Shown here piece by piece: positions 35,609-43,687 of a stretch of DNA of 64,000 bases (the stretch's first letter is position 1; each line of letters begins with the position of its first letter). Origin of the DNA: Candidatus Methylomirabilota bacterium (GTDB lineage Bacteria > Methylomirabilota > Methylomirabilia > Methylomirabilales > Methylomirabilaceae); assembly GCA_003104975.1 (NCBI GenBank), contig PQAM01000019.1, positions 32,001 to 96,000 on the forward strand, given 5' to 3'. The notes under the pieces were generated by a model that made no database searches, was not told the origin of the DNA, and worked only from the letters and a program-made list of their open reading frames with translations. The translations under genes and the position numbers were made by a program.

Positions 35609-35644
35609 CCCTCTCCCCGAGGTATCCCTCTGGCGGGGAGAGGG
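35609..35644. repeat. CCCTCTCCCC/GGGGAGAGGG palindrome
   Basis: A 10-bp inverted repeat with a 16-base loop in the gap between the aldehyde dehydrogenase and SagB-like genes. It would form a hairpin in the shared transcript. A related C-rich element is at 60285-60385. Confidence 0.7.
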
Positions 35645-35669
35645 TTGGGGTGGGGAGGTTCCGAACACC

Positions 35670-37241
35670 TTGTACCCGACCAGTAATCGTGACATCGACG
35701 AGGCACGCACCTACCATGCGGCCACCAAACACTCTTACTGGAGTGTCCGCTTGGGCGGCCATTCCCTCGACTGGGCCAACAAGCCGCGTCCATACAAGCT
35801 CTACCCTGGACTACCGGTCGTTTCCCTTCCGCACAATGTGACGCCGCCGGCCGCCGAGGCGCTCGACGCCGTTTCAGCCTTTCCGTCGACCGGGACGGGT
35901 GCCCTCGACCTGACCGGACTGGCGCAGATCCTGTTCTTTTGCGCAGGTGTGACCAAGAAGAAGGTCTATCCGGGTGGCGAGACGCAGCATTTTCGCGCGG
36001 CCTCCTGCACCGGCGCCCTGTATGAGATCGAGATCTACGCCGTCTGCAGCGATCTGCCGGGGCTGTCCGCCGGGGTCTATCACTTCAATCCTGGCGACTT
36101 CGCCCTTCGCCGGTTGCGGGAAGGCGATTTCCGGGGAGAGCTCGCCCGCGTGGCAGCCGGTGAGGAAGCGATCTCAGGCGCGCCTGTCACGCTGGTACTG
36201 ACCGCGATCTTCTGGCGGAACGCCTGGAAGTATCAGGCACGGGCGTACCGCCACTTCTTCTGGGATGCGGGCACGATTCTGGCCAATCTGCTGGCGACGG
36301 CCGCCTCGGGGCAGTTTGCAATGCGGGTGGTGACAGGATTTCTCGACGCCAGCGTAGACCACCTTCTGGGTCTGGACACTGAACGCGAGGCAAGTCTCTG
36401 CCTGGTCCCAATCGGCGCAGGTTCGCCTGCGCCGCAGCCGTCGTCGGACATTCCGCCGATTGCGCCGGACACCGTCCCGCTCTCGAAACGGGAGGCGGAC
36501 TATCCGCTGATTACGCAGATACGCGCAGCCTCCATGTTGCTGAGCCAAGAGGAGGTTCGCGGCTGGCGATCGGCCTATAGCTCAAGATCGGTACCGCCGT
36601 CGGGCGGAAAGTATTTTCCGCTGACCCCTCTTGAACGCGAGTGTCTTCCGACCCGGACCCTCGGTGAGGTCATTCTCCGACGAGGTTCGACACGGCAGTT
36701 CGCCCAACTGCCGATCACGTGTCGACAGCTCTCCACGATCGTTGAGCGGTCCAGCCGCGGGATCCCGGCCGACTTTTTGGGGGGACCGGAAACGACGTTG
36801 CTGAATATCTACCTCATTGTCAACTCTGTCGAGGATCTGCCGACCGGGGCCTTCTACTATTCGCCGGCTGAGCAGGCGGTCGAGCTGTTGAAGGAGGGGA
36901 CATTTCGTCGCGAGGCGGGCCACCTCTGTCTTGAGCAGGGGTTAGGGATTGAGTCGAGTGCCGTTGTCTTTTTTATGACCGATCTGGAGCGACTCCTTCA
37001 TCGCTACGGCAATCGTGGCTACGGCGCCGCCCAATTTGAGGCGGGGATCGTGGGCGGGAAGATGTACCTGTGCGCCTACGCGTTAGGGTTGGGCGCGACA
37101 GGCACGACCTTCTACGATGACGATGTCACCGCATTCTTCTCCCCCCACGCGCGGGGGAAGGTTACACTCCTGGCCGTGGCGCTGGGGCGCTCGGCCCGTA
37201 CTGCCGGACGCATCAAGCTCCTCAGGCCAGGGGCCGGCTGA
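35670..37241 (+). CDS. SagB-type oxidoreductase with two nitroreductase-like domains
   Basis: About 523 residues with a probable TTG start at 35670 after GGGGAGG; the frame is open much further upstream but that part overlaps the previous gene and a repeat. The N-terminal region reads NRDIDEARTYHAATKHSYWSVRLGGHSLDWANKPRPYKLYP, the standard SagB-type (ThcOx) beginning. A first flavin domain runs to about residue 250 and a second from about 350 to 510 (RRGSTRQFAQLPITCRQLSTIV, GAFYYSP, NRGYGAAQFEAGIVGGKMYL). Stand-alone members oxidise peptide azolines or have unknown roles. No cyclodehydratase or precursor gene is nearby. Confidence 0.88.
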   Translation: MYPTSNRDIDEARTYHAATKHSYWSVRLGGHSLDWANKPRPYKLYPGLPVVSLPHNVTPPAAEALDAVSAFPSTGTGALDLTGLAQILFFCAGVTKKKVYPGGETQHFRAASCTGALYEIEIYAVCSDLPGLSAGVYHFNPGDFALRRLREGDFRGELARVAAGEEAISGAPVTLVLTAIFWRNAWKYQARAYRHFFWDAGTILANLLATAASGQFAMRVVTGFLDASVDHLLGLDTEREASLCLVPIGAGSPAPQPSSDIPPIAPDTVPLSKREADYPLITQIRAASMLLSQEEVRGWRSAYSSRSVPPSGGKYFPLTPLERECLPTRTLGEVILRRGSTRQFAQLPITCRQLSTIVERSSRGIPADFLGGPETTLLNIYLIVNSVEDLPTGAFYYSPAEQAVELLKEGTFRREAGHLCLEQGLGIESSAVVFFMTDLERLLHRYGNRGYGAAQFEAGIVGGKMYLCAYALGLGATGTTFYDDDVTAFFSPHARGKVTLLAVALGRSARTAGRIKLLRPGAG

Positions 37242-37264
37242 ACAGTGGTCCGGGTATCGGCGGC

Positions 37265-38278
37265 ATGACCAATCTGTTTCAACCCAGGTTGCTCCATGGA
37301 GTCTTCGGCGATCCCGGGCTCTATGTGAGGCTCAGGTGGGAGCGGCGCGCCCTGCTGCTGGATCTCGGTGATCTGACGGCCCAGCCGCCCGGTGAACTGC
37401 TCAGGGTAACCGATATCTTTGTCTCCCATACCCACATCGATCACTTTATCGGCTTCGATCACCTCCTGCGGATCGTCCTCGGTCGAGACGTGACGATCCG
37501 TCTCTTTGGACCCCCCGGCATCATCGCAAATGTCGAAGGGCGGCTCGCCGGCTACACGTGGAACCTGGTCGAGGGGTATACCCTCGTTTTCGACGTCTAC
37601 GAGGTAGGTCGGGAGAAGATCACTGTGGCCCGCTTTCCATGCGGCAACCGCTTTGAGCGGGTCGATGTCGCGCCATCCTCGCCGTGTACCGGTGTGCTGA
37701 TCGACGACCCGTTGTTTCGGGTCGAGGCGGTTCACCTGGACCACAAGATCCCGTGCCTCGCCTTCAGGCTGGTCGAGGCGGAGCGGATCAATATCGACCC
37801 GGAACGGCTGAGGCAACTCGGTCTGGATATCGGACCATGGCTGACCGAGTTTAAGCGGCTGCTTCGCGCAGGCGTCCCGGACGATGCGGTGGTCCGAGCC
37901 CCGTGCAGGAGTGAGGTCGGCCAGGGATTTCAGGAATGGCGGCTTGGTGATCTCCAGGACCAGATCGTGACGATTACGAAGGGGCAGCGGCTGGTCTATG
38001 TGACCGATACACTCTACTCCGACGAGAATCGGCAGAAGATCCTCGCCCTGGCGCAGGATGCGGATCTCCTGTTTTGCGAGGCCATGTATCTGGAGCAGGA
38101 TCGAGAGTACGCGGTCCAGCGGCACCACCTGACAGCGCGACAGGCGGGACTGCTGGCCCGCGAGGCCAACGTTAAGGAGTTGGCGATCTTCCATTTTTCC
38201 CCACGATATCAGGAGTGTCCGGACGCCCTCTATTGTGAGGCGGCCGAGGCATTCGGTGGTCCTGTTCGTCCCAACTAA
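37265..38278 (+). CDS. RNase Z-like metallo-beta-lactamase-fold hydrolase
   Basis: 337 residues. The metal motif HTHIDH (His55, His57, Asp59, His60) is present, with further ligands likely in AVHLDHK, VYVTDTLYSDEN and the C-terminal LAIFHFSPRY, where RNase Z has its last His. An insertion after HLDHK resembles the long RNase Z-like group that includes PqqB-like relatives. It could process tRNA 3' ends or hydrolyse a small molecule. It starts 23 bases after the SagB-type gene and is likely co-transcribed. Confidence 0.85.
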   Translation: MTNLFQPRLLHGVFGDPGLYVRLRWERRALLLDLGDLTAQPPGELLRVTDIFVSHTHIDHFIGFDHLLRIVLGRDVTIRLFGPPGIIANVEGRLAGYTWNLVEGYTLVFDVYEVGREKITVARFPCGNRFERVDVAPSSPCTGVLIDDPLFRVEAVHLDHKIPCLAFRLVEAERINIDPERLRQLGLDIGPWLTEFKRLLRAGVPDDAVVRAPCRSEVGQGFQEWRLGDLQDQIVTITKGQRLVYVTDTLYSDENRQKILALAQDADLLFCEAMYLEQDREYAVQRHHLTARQAGLLAREANVKELAIFHFSPRYQECPDALYCEAAEAFGGPVRPN

Positions 38279-38414
38279 ACCTTCCCATTCAGTGGCATGT
38301 CAGAGTGTTGCAACGGGGTGAATGGTGACGATGCCTGTCCGCTGACACGCTGACCACTCACCACTCACTACTCAACACTCATCACACTCATGACTGAGAA
38401 AGGAGGACGTAACC

Positions 38415-39014
38415 ATGCGAGCAGTCACAACAGCCATATTGGTGCTGGCAGGTGTTGCAGGATCGATGCTGGTACCGATACGCACACCGGTGGCCTCTGC
38501 CCAAGAAGAGTCGGCGGATCCGGATATGATGGGACACCGGATGCTCCCCGACGTCATGCATGGAATACACGAGATGGTGCAGGGTATGACCGGGCCGTGG
38601 TTGTATGGCCAAGGGGGTCATAGAGGGCCGCTGATCAGCCTGATGTTGATGTGGAGAGATCAGCTTGGACTCTCAACCGAACAGGAACGGTCGCTCCAGG
38701 AGTTACGAACGGGCTTTGAGAAGGAGTCGATCAAGCGAACGGCAGATATTGACGTCGCGGAGTTGGAGTTGAAGGGGCTGTTGGAAACGGATAAGGTGGA
38801 TCTGGTGAAGGTGGAGGCGCTGGCGAAGAAGATTGCCATGCTGCGGGCGGACCTCCGCGTGGCGAGGATCAAAACGATTGAGGCCGGGAAGGCGGTACTG
38901 ACACCGGAGCAGCAGGACAAATTCAGGCGACTGGCTCGTGAATCAACGATGGGCCGTCCACGAATGGAAATGATGGGCCCGCGTACACCTCCGAGGCACC
39001 CGGGCGTGCAGTAA
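38415..39014 (+). CDS. Periplasmic Spy/CpxP-like protein
   Basis: 199 residues with a signal peptide ending ASAQ. The mature part is a helical, charged hairpin with two LTxxQ-type motifs (LSTEQERSLQELR and LTPEQQDKFRRL), which define the Spy/CpxP/CnrX-like group. It is Met- and His-rich near both ends (MMGHRMLPDVMHGIHEMVQGM and GRPRMEMMGPR), which suggests metal binding, perhaps copper. AAGGAGG lies just upstream of the ATG. Roles of the group are chaperoning and envelope stress or metal sensing. Confidence 0.85.
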   Translation: MRAVTTAILVLAGVAGSMLVPIRTPVASAQEESADPDMMGHRMLPDVMHGIHEMVQGMTGPWLYGQGGHRGPLISLMLMWRDQLGLSTEQERSLQELRTGFEKESIKRTADIDVAELELKGLLETDKVDLVKVEALAKKIAMLRADLRVARIKTIEAGKAVLTPEQQDKFRRLARESTMGRPRMEMMGPRTPPRHPGVQ

Positions 39015-39062
39015 CCGGCGGTAGCGCTTGTCTGGAGAACGATATGCGGTGCCGGGTGTGAA

Positions 39063-39084
39063 GGGGCGAATAATTATTCGCCCC
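39063..39084. terminator. Perfect 22-bp inverted repeat between convergent genes
   Basis: GGGGCGAATAA followed by TTATTCGCCCC is fully palindromic. It spans the pdxA stop codon and lies 49 bases after the Spy-like gene. No T tract follows on either strand, so it may be a bidirectional but imperfect terminator. Confidence 0.5.
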
Positions 39085-40093
39085 GACGACGGCGATGGGC
39101 GAACCTGGTGGCGAGCAGGATCGCCTCCACCAGACTGTGAGGATTTGCCGTCCCCGTCCCCGCGATGTCAAAGGCGGTGCCGTGATCGACCGAGGTACGG
39201 ATGATAGGAAGCCCGACGGTCACATTGACGCCGCGGTGGAACCCGACCAGCTTGAGCGGGATATGACCCTGATCATGGTACATGGCGACCAAGGCATCGA
39301 ATTCACCCAGCCGGTGTCGGTGGAACAGGGTGTCCGGGGGAAACGGCCCGCTCACCCTGATCCCCTCGGCCTTGGCGGCCTCGACCGCCGGTGCGATCTC
39401 TTCGATCTCCTCTCGCCCGAACCGGCCGTTCTCGCCCGCGTGGGGGTTGAGACCGGCGACGCCGATCCGCTTCTGCCGAGATCCGAGGTCGAACAGCACC
39501 CGATGGGCCAGGCGAATGACGGTCAGGATTCTGCCCCGTTTCGCCTTATCACAGGCAGTTCGTAACGAGGTGTGGGTCGAGACGTGGAGTACGCGCATCC
39601 GACCGACGACCAGCAGCATCGCATAATCCTTGATCCTGGTCCGCTCGGCCAACAGCTCCGTCTGGCCGTCATAGGGAAAGCCGGCCTGGCCCATGGCCTC
39701 TTTATTCAGAGGGCCGGTCACGATCCCATCCAGTTCGCGCGCGAGCGCCAGATCGATGGCCTTGTTGAGGTACTCCACCGCTGCCCGACCGCAGTGGGGG
39801 GCCAGTACGCCGGAAGGACAGCTTGTCGTATCGATATTTTTCAGGTCCACCACCTCAAGGCAGCCGGGATCGCCGGTGATCTCGGCCGGGGAGCTGATGG
39901 ATCGTACATGGAGGTCCAGGCGGCAAAGCCGGACGGCCCGCCGTATGATCCCCGTCTCACCGATGATGACCGGACGGCAGGTCGCCCGTATCTCCTCGTG
40001 AGTGACCGCCTTCGCGATGATTTCGGGACCTATACCTGCCGGGTCGCCGATGGTGAGTCCCAACAACGGCTGAAATGTCGAATATCTGGGCAT
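39074..40093 (-). CDS. pdxA: 4-hydroxythreonine-4-phosphate dehydrogenase
   Basis: About 339 residues from an ATG at 40093, which follows AGGAGC; a TTG six codons upstream is also open. PdxA oxidises 4-phosphohydroxythreonine in the pyridoxal phosphate pathway. Motifs: LTIGDPAGIGPEI at the N-terminus, DGIVTGPLNKEAM, the metal ligands in HVSTHTSLR, LNPHAGENG and MYHDQGHIPLK, and VGLPIIRTSVDHGTAFDIAG divided around the dimer interface. PLP from this route would serve SufS and HisC encoded in the window. Confidence 0.96.
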   Translation of the reverse strand: MPRYSTFQPLLGLTIGDPAGIGPEIIAKAVTHEEIRATCRPVIIGETGIIRRAVRLCRLDLHVRSISSPAEITGDPGCLEVVDLKNIDTTSCPSGVLAPHCGRAAVEYLNKAIDLALARELDGIVTGPLNKEAMGQAGFPYDGQTELLAERTRIKDYAMLLVVGRMRVLHVSTHTSLRTACDKAKRGRILTVIRLAHRVLFDLGSRQKRIGVAGLNPHAGENGRFGREEIEEIAPAVEAAKAEGIRVSGPFPPDTLFHRHRLGEFDALVAMYHDQGHIPLKLVGFHRGVNVTVGLPIIRTSVDHGTAFDIAGTGTANPHSLVEAILLATRFAHRRRRGE

Positions 40094-40232
40094 GATCGCT
40101 CCTGAGGGCAAGTAAAATCATAACACAACCCCTTTCTTCTCCCTATGCTTTTCTGGTATAGTGACTCGTAGAACCGGCCTGTGAGCGGCCTTGATGGGAC
40201 AGCGTCAACAACGATCACTGAAGGAGGCGTCG

Positions 40233-40559
40233 ATGCGTTTCATGAGCCGAACCCGCGCAACGCTCATTGCGATTGTGATTGTTGCTTTCCCCCTATTACA
40301 GGCGTGCGCTGCCACGGCGACCCGCGAGAGTACGGGGGAGTACCTTGATGATACGGCGATCACTACCAAGGTGAAGGCGAGACTGGTTGGCGATCCTACG
40401 ATCAGCGGGTTCGCAATTTCTGTAGAGACCTTCCGTGGACGGGTGATCCTGTCCGGATTTGTGAGCTCTCAGGCCCAAATCGATCGGGCGATGGCGTTGA
40501 CCCGGGAGGTCTCCGGAGTCAGGGAGGTACAGTCCGCGCTGGTGATTAAGAGTCGGTAG
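40233..40559 (+). CDS. BON-domain lipoprotein
   Basis: 108 residues. The lipobox is LLQAC after a hydrophobic signal; the start at 40233 is fixed by AAGGAGG six bases upstream. The mature part is one BON domain: DDTAITTKVKARLVGDPTISGFAISVETFRGRVILSGFVSS, ending with VREVQSALVIK. BON domains (OsmY, DolP) bind phospholipids and stabilise the envelope. It is probably monocistronic. Confidence 0.9.
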   Translation: MRFMSRTRATLIAIVIVAFPLLQACAATATRESTGEYLDDTAITTKVKARLVGDPTISGFAISVETFRGRVILSGFVSSQAQIDRAMALTREVSGVREVQSALVIKSR

Positions 40560-40631
40560 CCGCCTTATCCGATCCGGCGGCGCCTGCCTTCAGGCTGTAA
40601 TGAAGATCACCTGATCCCTGCGCGAGGCAAC

Positions 40632-40997
40632 ATGTGGGCGATCATGGACAGTACGCTCGATCTGGTTTCCGCCTTCGTCGACTTCCTGATGGTCTCATCC
40701 GTTTCGGTGCCGGCGCTTCACTTCGCCGGGATCCTCCTCGTCGCGTTTCTGCTTGGTCTCCTGCTCGGTCGACTGACGAGGCGTGGTGTTCGACAGGCCG
40801 TCGAGCAGGTCCCTGACCGGAATACCGGTCGTGTCTCATTGGATTTTGCCCGATTGACACCGATCGGCCCCTCAGACGAGGAGAACGCAGCGCATTCGGC
40901 GATGGATATTTCCGATCTCCGGACTGATCGAGGGCATCAGCCGCCTGTCATAGGTGACCACAACGAGGAGGAGGAACCGACACTACTCAAGGAGTGA
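40632..40997 (+). CDS. Small membrane protein of unknown function
   Basis: 121 residues. One strong membrane segment (ALHFAGILLVAFLLGLLLGRL) is followed by RRGVRQAV and an acidic, low-complexity tail (NEEEEPTLLKE). No domain is recognised. The length, the clear membrane anchor and the flanking gene starts make it a likely but unproven gene. Confidence 0.55.
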   Translation: MWAIMDSTLDLVSAFVDFLMVSSVSVPALHFAGILLVAFLLGLLLGRLTRRGVRQAVEQVPDRNTGRVSLDFARLTPIGPSDEENAAHSAMDISDLRTDRGHQPPVIGDHNEEEEPTLLKE

Positions 40998-41061
40998 TCA
41001 CTGTGACGGTCCGCCGCCGCCCTTGATTTTTTTCGTTCGTTCCTGTATCGTTTTGTAACAT

Positions 41062-41787
41062 ATGTATACCGGTTCAATATTGACACGCCGTATGGTGCAT
41101 CCGATGGATACAGCGTACCCGATGGCCAGTTCGCTCGCGGAGGTCTTTTCCAATACCGCCGACGGGGTTCTTGGCGTCGATCAGGATCATATGGTTACCC
41201 TATGGAACAGGGCGGCTGAACGCCTTGTAGGGTTCACGGCGGCAGAGGTGATAGGACGGCCCTGTTCTGAGGTCTGGGCCGTAAAAAGCCGAACCGGATG
41301 CCGACTCTGCGGAGAAAACTGCTCCCCGATCACCTCAGCCAGGAAAGAGGAGCCGGTTGAGGGGCGTGAGATCATGATCCACACCAAGGCAGGACGCCCC
41401 CTGTGGCTCCACGTCAGCACCGTCGTGGTTCCGGGGGCTGTGCCGAGCCTCTTCACCATGGTGCACATCTTCCACGATGTGACCCGACAGGTGGAGACCG
41501 AGGTCCTCCTCGGCAAGATCCAATCACTGCTGGGACGCGAACAAACGGCCCCGGATGGCAGCACGATGGGCCCCTCGGAGGGGACATCCCCATTGAAGGT
41601 CTTGACGCCACGAGAACAAGAGGTGCTCCGATTCATTGCCCGTGGCGAGACGGCCAAGGGGATTGCCAAAGCCCTCCAGATCAGCACCACCACCGCCCGT
41701 AACCATACCCAGAAGATCCTCGCCAAACTCGGCCTCCACACCAAACTTGAGGCCGTCGTGGTTGCCTACCGTTACAAGCATTTCTAG
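41062..41787 (+). CDS. PAS-LuxR transcriptional regulator with a Cys cluster
   Basis: 241 residues. A PAS domain (about 20-140; GVLGVDQDHMVTLWNRAAERLVGFTAAEVIGRPC) is followed by a LuxR-type helix-turn-helix (about 178-240; LTPREQEVLRFIARGETAKGIAKAL, then ARNHTQKILAKLGLHTKLEAV). The PAS domain has four Cys in a row of motifs: GRPC, then GCRLCGENC. These could bind a metal or an Fe-S cluster and sense redox state. No kinase or phosphoacceptor is present, so it is a one-component regulator. Starts at 41062, 41092 and 41104 are all possible. Confidence 0.85.
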   Translation: MYTGSILTRRMVHPMDTAYPMASSLAEVFSNTADGVLGVDQDHMVTLWNRAAERLVGFTAAEVIGRPCSEVWAVKSRTGCRLCGENCSPITSARKEEPVEGREIMIHTKAGRPLWLHVSTVVVPGAVPSLFTMVHIFHDVTRQVETEVLLGKIQSLLGREQTAPDGSTMGPSEGTSPLKVLTPREQEVLRFIARGETAKGIAKALQISTTTARNHTQKILAKLGLHTKLEAVVVAYRYKHF

Positions 41788-41801
41788 CCTCGTCCCGGCG
41801 T

Positions 41802-42893
41802 ATGCCCTTTCGATTTGATGATGCAGCATCCCCTCATCTGAAGGGACTACCCCCGTACCGCCATAGTCGGCCGTTTGGGACGGGGGACGAGGGCTGGGTC
41901 GCGCTCGACTATAACGAGAATCCGTCAGGGCCGTCGCCGCTGGCGGTCAAGGCGATACAGGACCTGTTGCACAATATCAATCGGTATCCCGATTGTCAGG
42001 GACTCGGCCTGAAGGCCCGATTGGCGGAGCGGCTTGGACTGACCCCGGCGCATATTGCGCTGGGAAACGGCAGCAGCGAGCTGATCGACCTGTGCACCCG
42101 GTGCTTCCTCGGCCCTGGCACAGAGGCCATCGTGGGCGATCCCGCCTTCGCCTTTTATGGCCGGGCCGTCCAGGCTGCCGGCAGCGAACGGATCGCTGTC
42201 CCATTGAAAGCCTTTTGCCATGATCTTCAAGCGATGGCAGAACGGATCACGCCACGGACCCGGATAGTCTTCATCGGCAACCCGAACAATCCGACGGGAA
42301 GCTGCGTGACGCCTGGCGGCATCGACGCGTTTGTCGAGGCGCTCCCTGACGGAGTCATTGTCGTGATTGATGAAGCCTATCGCGAGTATCTCTCAAGCGA
42401 TCTTCAACCTGATACCGTACGCTATGTCGGGGAAGGACGCCCGGTGATCGCATTGCGGAGCTTCTCCAAGATCTACGGGTTGTCTGGGTTGCGGATCGGC
42501 TACGCGATCGCCCCGCCCGGTTGCATTGCGCTCCTCGACAAGGCGAGGCAGTCGTTCAATGTGAATGCCCTGGCCAGTGCGGCCGCCTCGGCCGCCCTCG
42601 ACGATGATGCGCACCTCGCCAGTTCGAGGCGGCTTAATGAGGCCGGCAAGCAGAATCTGTACCGGGTGTTCGAGGCGCTTGGGTTGCACTACGTACCGAC
42701 GGGAGCCAACTTCATCCTTGTCGACGTCGAACGGGACGGCGAACAGGTAGTTGCCGCCTTGGCGGAGAAACGGGTAGCCGTCTGCCCGCTCACCCGCTAT
42801 GGTCTTCCGACCTCCATACGAGTCACCATCGGCACCCCCCACGAGAATGAGCGATTCATCGCCGCCCTCCGCGAGGTCCTCACGACCCGGTGA
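41802..42893 (+). CDS. hisC: Histidinol-phosphate aminotransferase family protein
   Basis: 363 residues, fold type I PLP aminotransferase. Motifs: LDYNENPSGPSPLAVKAI, GNGSSELIDLC, GNPNNPTGS, VVIDEAYREY and the PLP lysine in RSFSKIYGLSGLRIGYA. All are typical of HisC, which makes histidinol phosphate; close relatives act on tyrosine or phenylalanine, or make cobalamin precursors (CobD/CobC). No other his gene is nearby, so the histidine role is likely but not proven. Confidence 0.88.
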   Translation: MPFRFDDAASPHLKGLPPYRHSRPFGTGDEGWVALDYNENPSGPSPLAVKAIQDLLHNINRYPDCQGLGLKARLAERLGLTPAHIALGNGSSELIDLCTRCFLGPGTEAIVGDPAFAFYGRAVQAAGSERIAVPLKAFCHDLQAMAERITPRTRIVFIGNPNNPTGSCVTPGGIDAFVEALPDGVIVVIDEAYREYLSSDLQPDTVRYVGEGRPVIALRSFSKIYGLSGLRIGYAIAPPGCIALLDKARQSFNVNALASAAASAALDDDAHLASSRRLNEAGKQNLYRVFEALGLHYVPTGANFILVDVERDGEQVVAALAEKRVAVCPLTRYGLPTSIRVTIGTPHENERFIAALREVLTTR

Positions 42894-42942
42894 GCAGTAA
42901 TGACCCGCGGGAGATGGAAACGCACACGGAGGACGTGGTGTA

Positions 42943-43269
42943 ATGGCCGACATCGATGCGGTGATTGAACACCGCGCCCAGTACGCCCTGGAGTTGCTGT
43001 CCCGCTACACCCCTATAGCGGCGGCCTACCTGTTTGGTGCGTGGGCGGACGGACGCGCCGATGAATCGAGCGACATCGATCTTGCGGTCTTTCTGGACGA
43101 TATCGAATCATGGGACCTCGCCACCCGGGCGCACACTGCCGCCCTGGTACAAGAGAAGGCAGGCGATGACATCACACTCCATTTCTTTTCCGCGCGTGCG
43201 CTGCACCAACCTGAACCCGCCAGTCTCGTCGCGTCTATCCTGACGCATGGTGTCGCGCTCGCCCCGTGA
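42943..43269 (+). CDS. MNT-type minimal nucleotidyltransferase
   Basis: 108 residues. The catalytic pattern is AAYLFGAWADGRADESSDIDLAVFLDD, i.e. a GS/GA-x-x-x-G loop followed by DxD. Such proteins usually pair with a HEPN protein (HepT) as a TA module, where they AMPylate the HEPN toxin. No HEPN gene is adjacent; instead a decayed PIN-domain fragment follows. GGAGGACG precedes the ATG. Confidence 0.85.
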   Translation: MADIDAVIEHRAQYALELLSRYTPIAAAYLFGAWADGRADESSDIDLAVFLDDIESWDLATRAHTAALVQEKAGDDITLHFFSARALHQPEPASLVASILTHGVALAP

Positions 43270-43392
43270 TCTCGGACCTCGCCGATTTCATCATCGGGAC
43301 CCATGCGTTACACAATGGATTCCGCCTGCTGCACCCTCAACGACCGCCTCTATCGCGCAACTTTCCCTCGCCTGATAATTTTAAAGGTGTAA
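43266..43392 (+). pseudogene. Remnant of a PIN-domain toxin C-terminus, frameshifted
   Basis: Immediately after the nucleotidyltransferase stop the codons read ISDLADFIIGTHALHNGFRLL and, one frame over, TLNDRLYRATFPRLIILKV then TAA. Together these match the end of VapC-like PIN proteins (DFIIGAHAL..., then LLTLD-x-YR-x-FP). The N-terminal two thirds are absent. Confidence 0.65.
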
Positions 43393-43687
43393 GCGCGATG
43401 CGGCTCATACTGTAAGCGCCCCGTGACTTTGATCAGGGTCAAATTGTCGGTGTGAAGCACTTATGAGATGAGGCAGATCACCCATGATTGGGGGATTTAC
43501 CCCACAGGTGCCTTCCCAACGCTGGTTCGTTCCGCACCACCCCGTAATCCAGCCTCACTTCATCAATATAATCATCTAGTTATGCGTCAGTCGTCCGGAA
43601 GTAATTGGCACTGGATGTGCAATAGCCGCTTTCGCTTTGGACGAGAGTCCTGCTTGCAACTCACTCAAATGAATGGTGGAGGCGGAG
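43393..43687. other. Upstream region of the U32 operon
   Basis: About 295 bases with no supported gene. It contains the CRP/FNR-type box at 43429-43442. I do not see a clear -10/-35 pair by eye. Confidence 0.5.
43429..43442. promoter_or_regulatory. CRP/FNR-family box (DNR/NNR-like)
   Basis: TTGATCAGGGTCAA fits TTGAT-N4-GTCAA exactly, the site form used by DNR/NNR nitric-oxide sensors, and differs by one base from the FNR site TTGAT-N4-ATCAA. It is about 245 bases upstream of the first U32 gene and in the only intergenic gap of the block. Confidence 0.6.

Noticed and set aside
38345-38400. ACTCACC/ACTCATC-like short repeats as a regulatory array
   Set aside because: Irregular low-complexity sequence. 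Similar GCTGATC/GCTGAAAGC-type runs at 8285-8312, 23330-23378, 51925-51998 and 52921-52970 also lack regular spacing.
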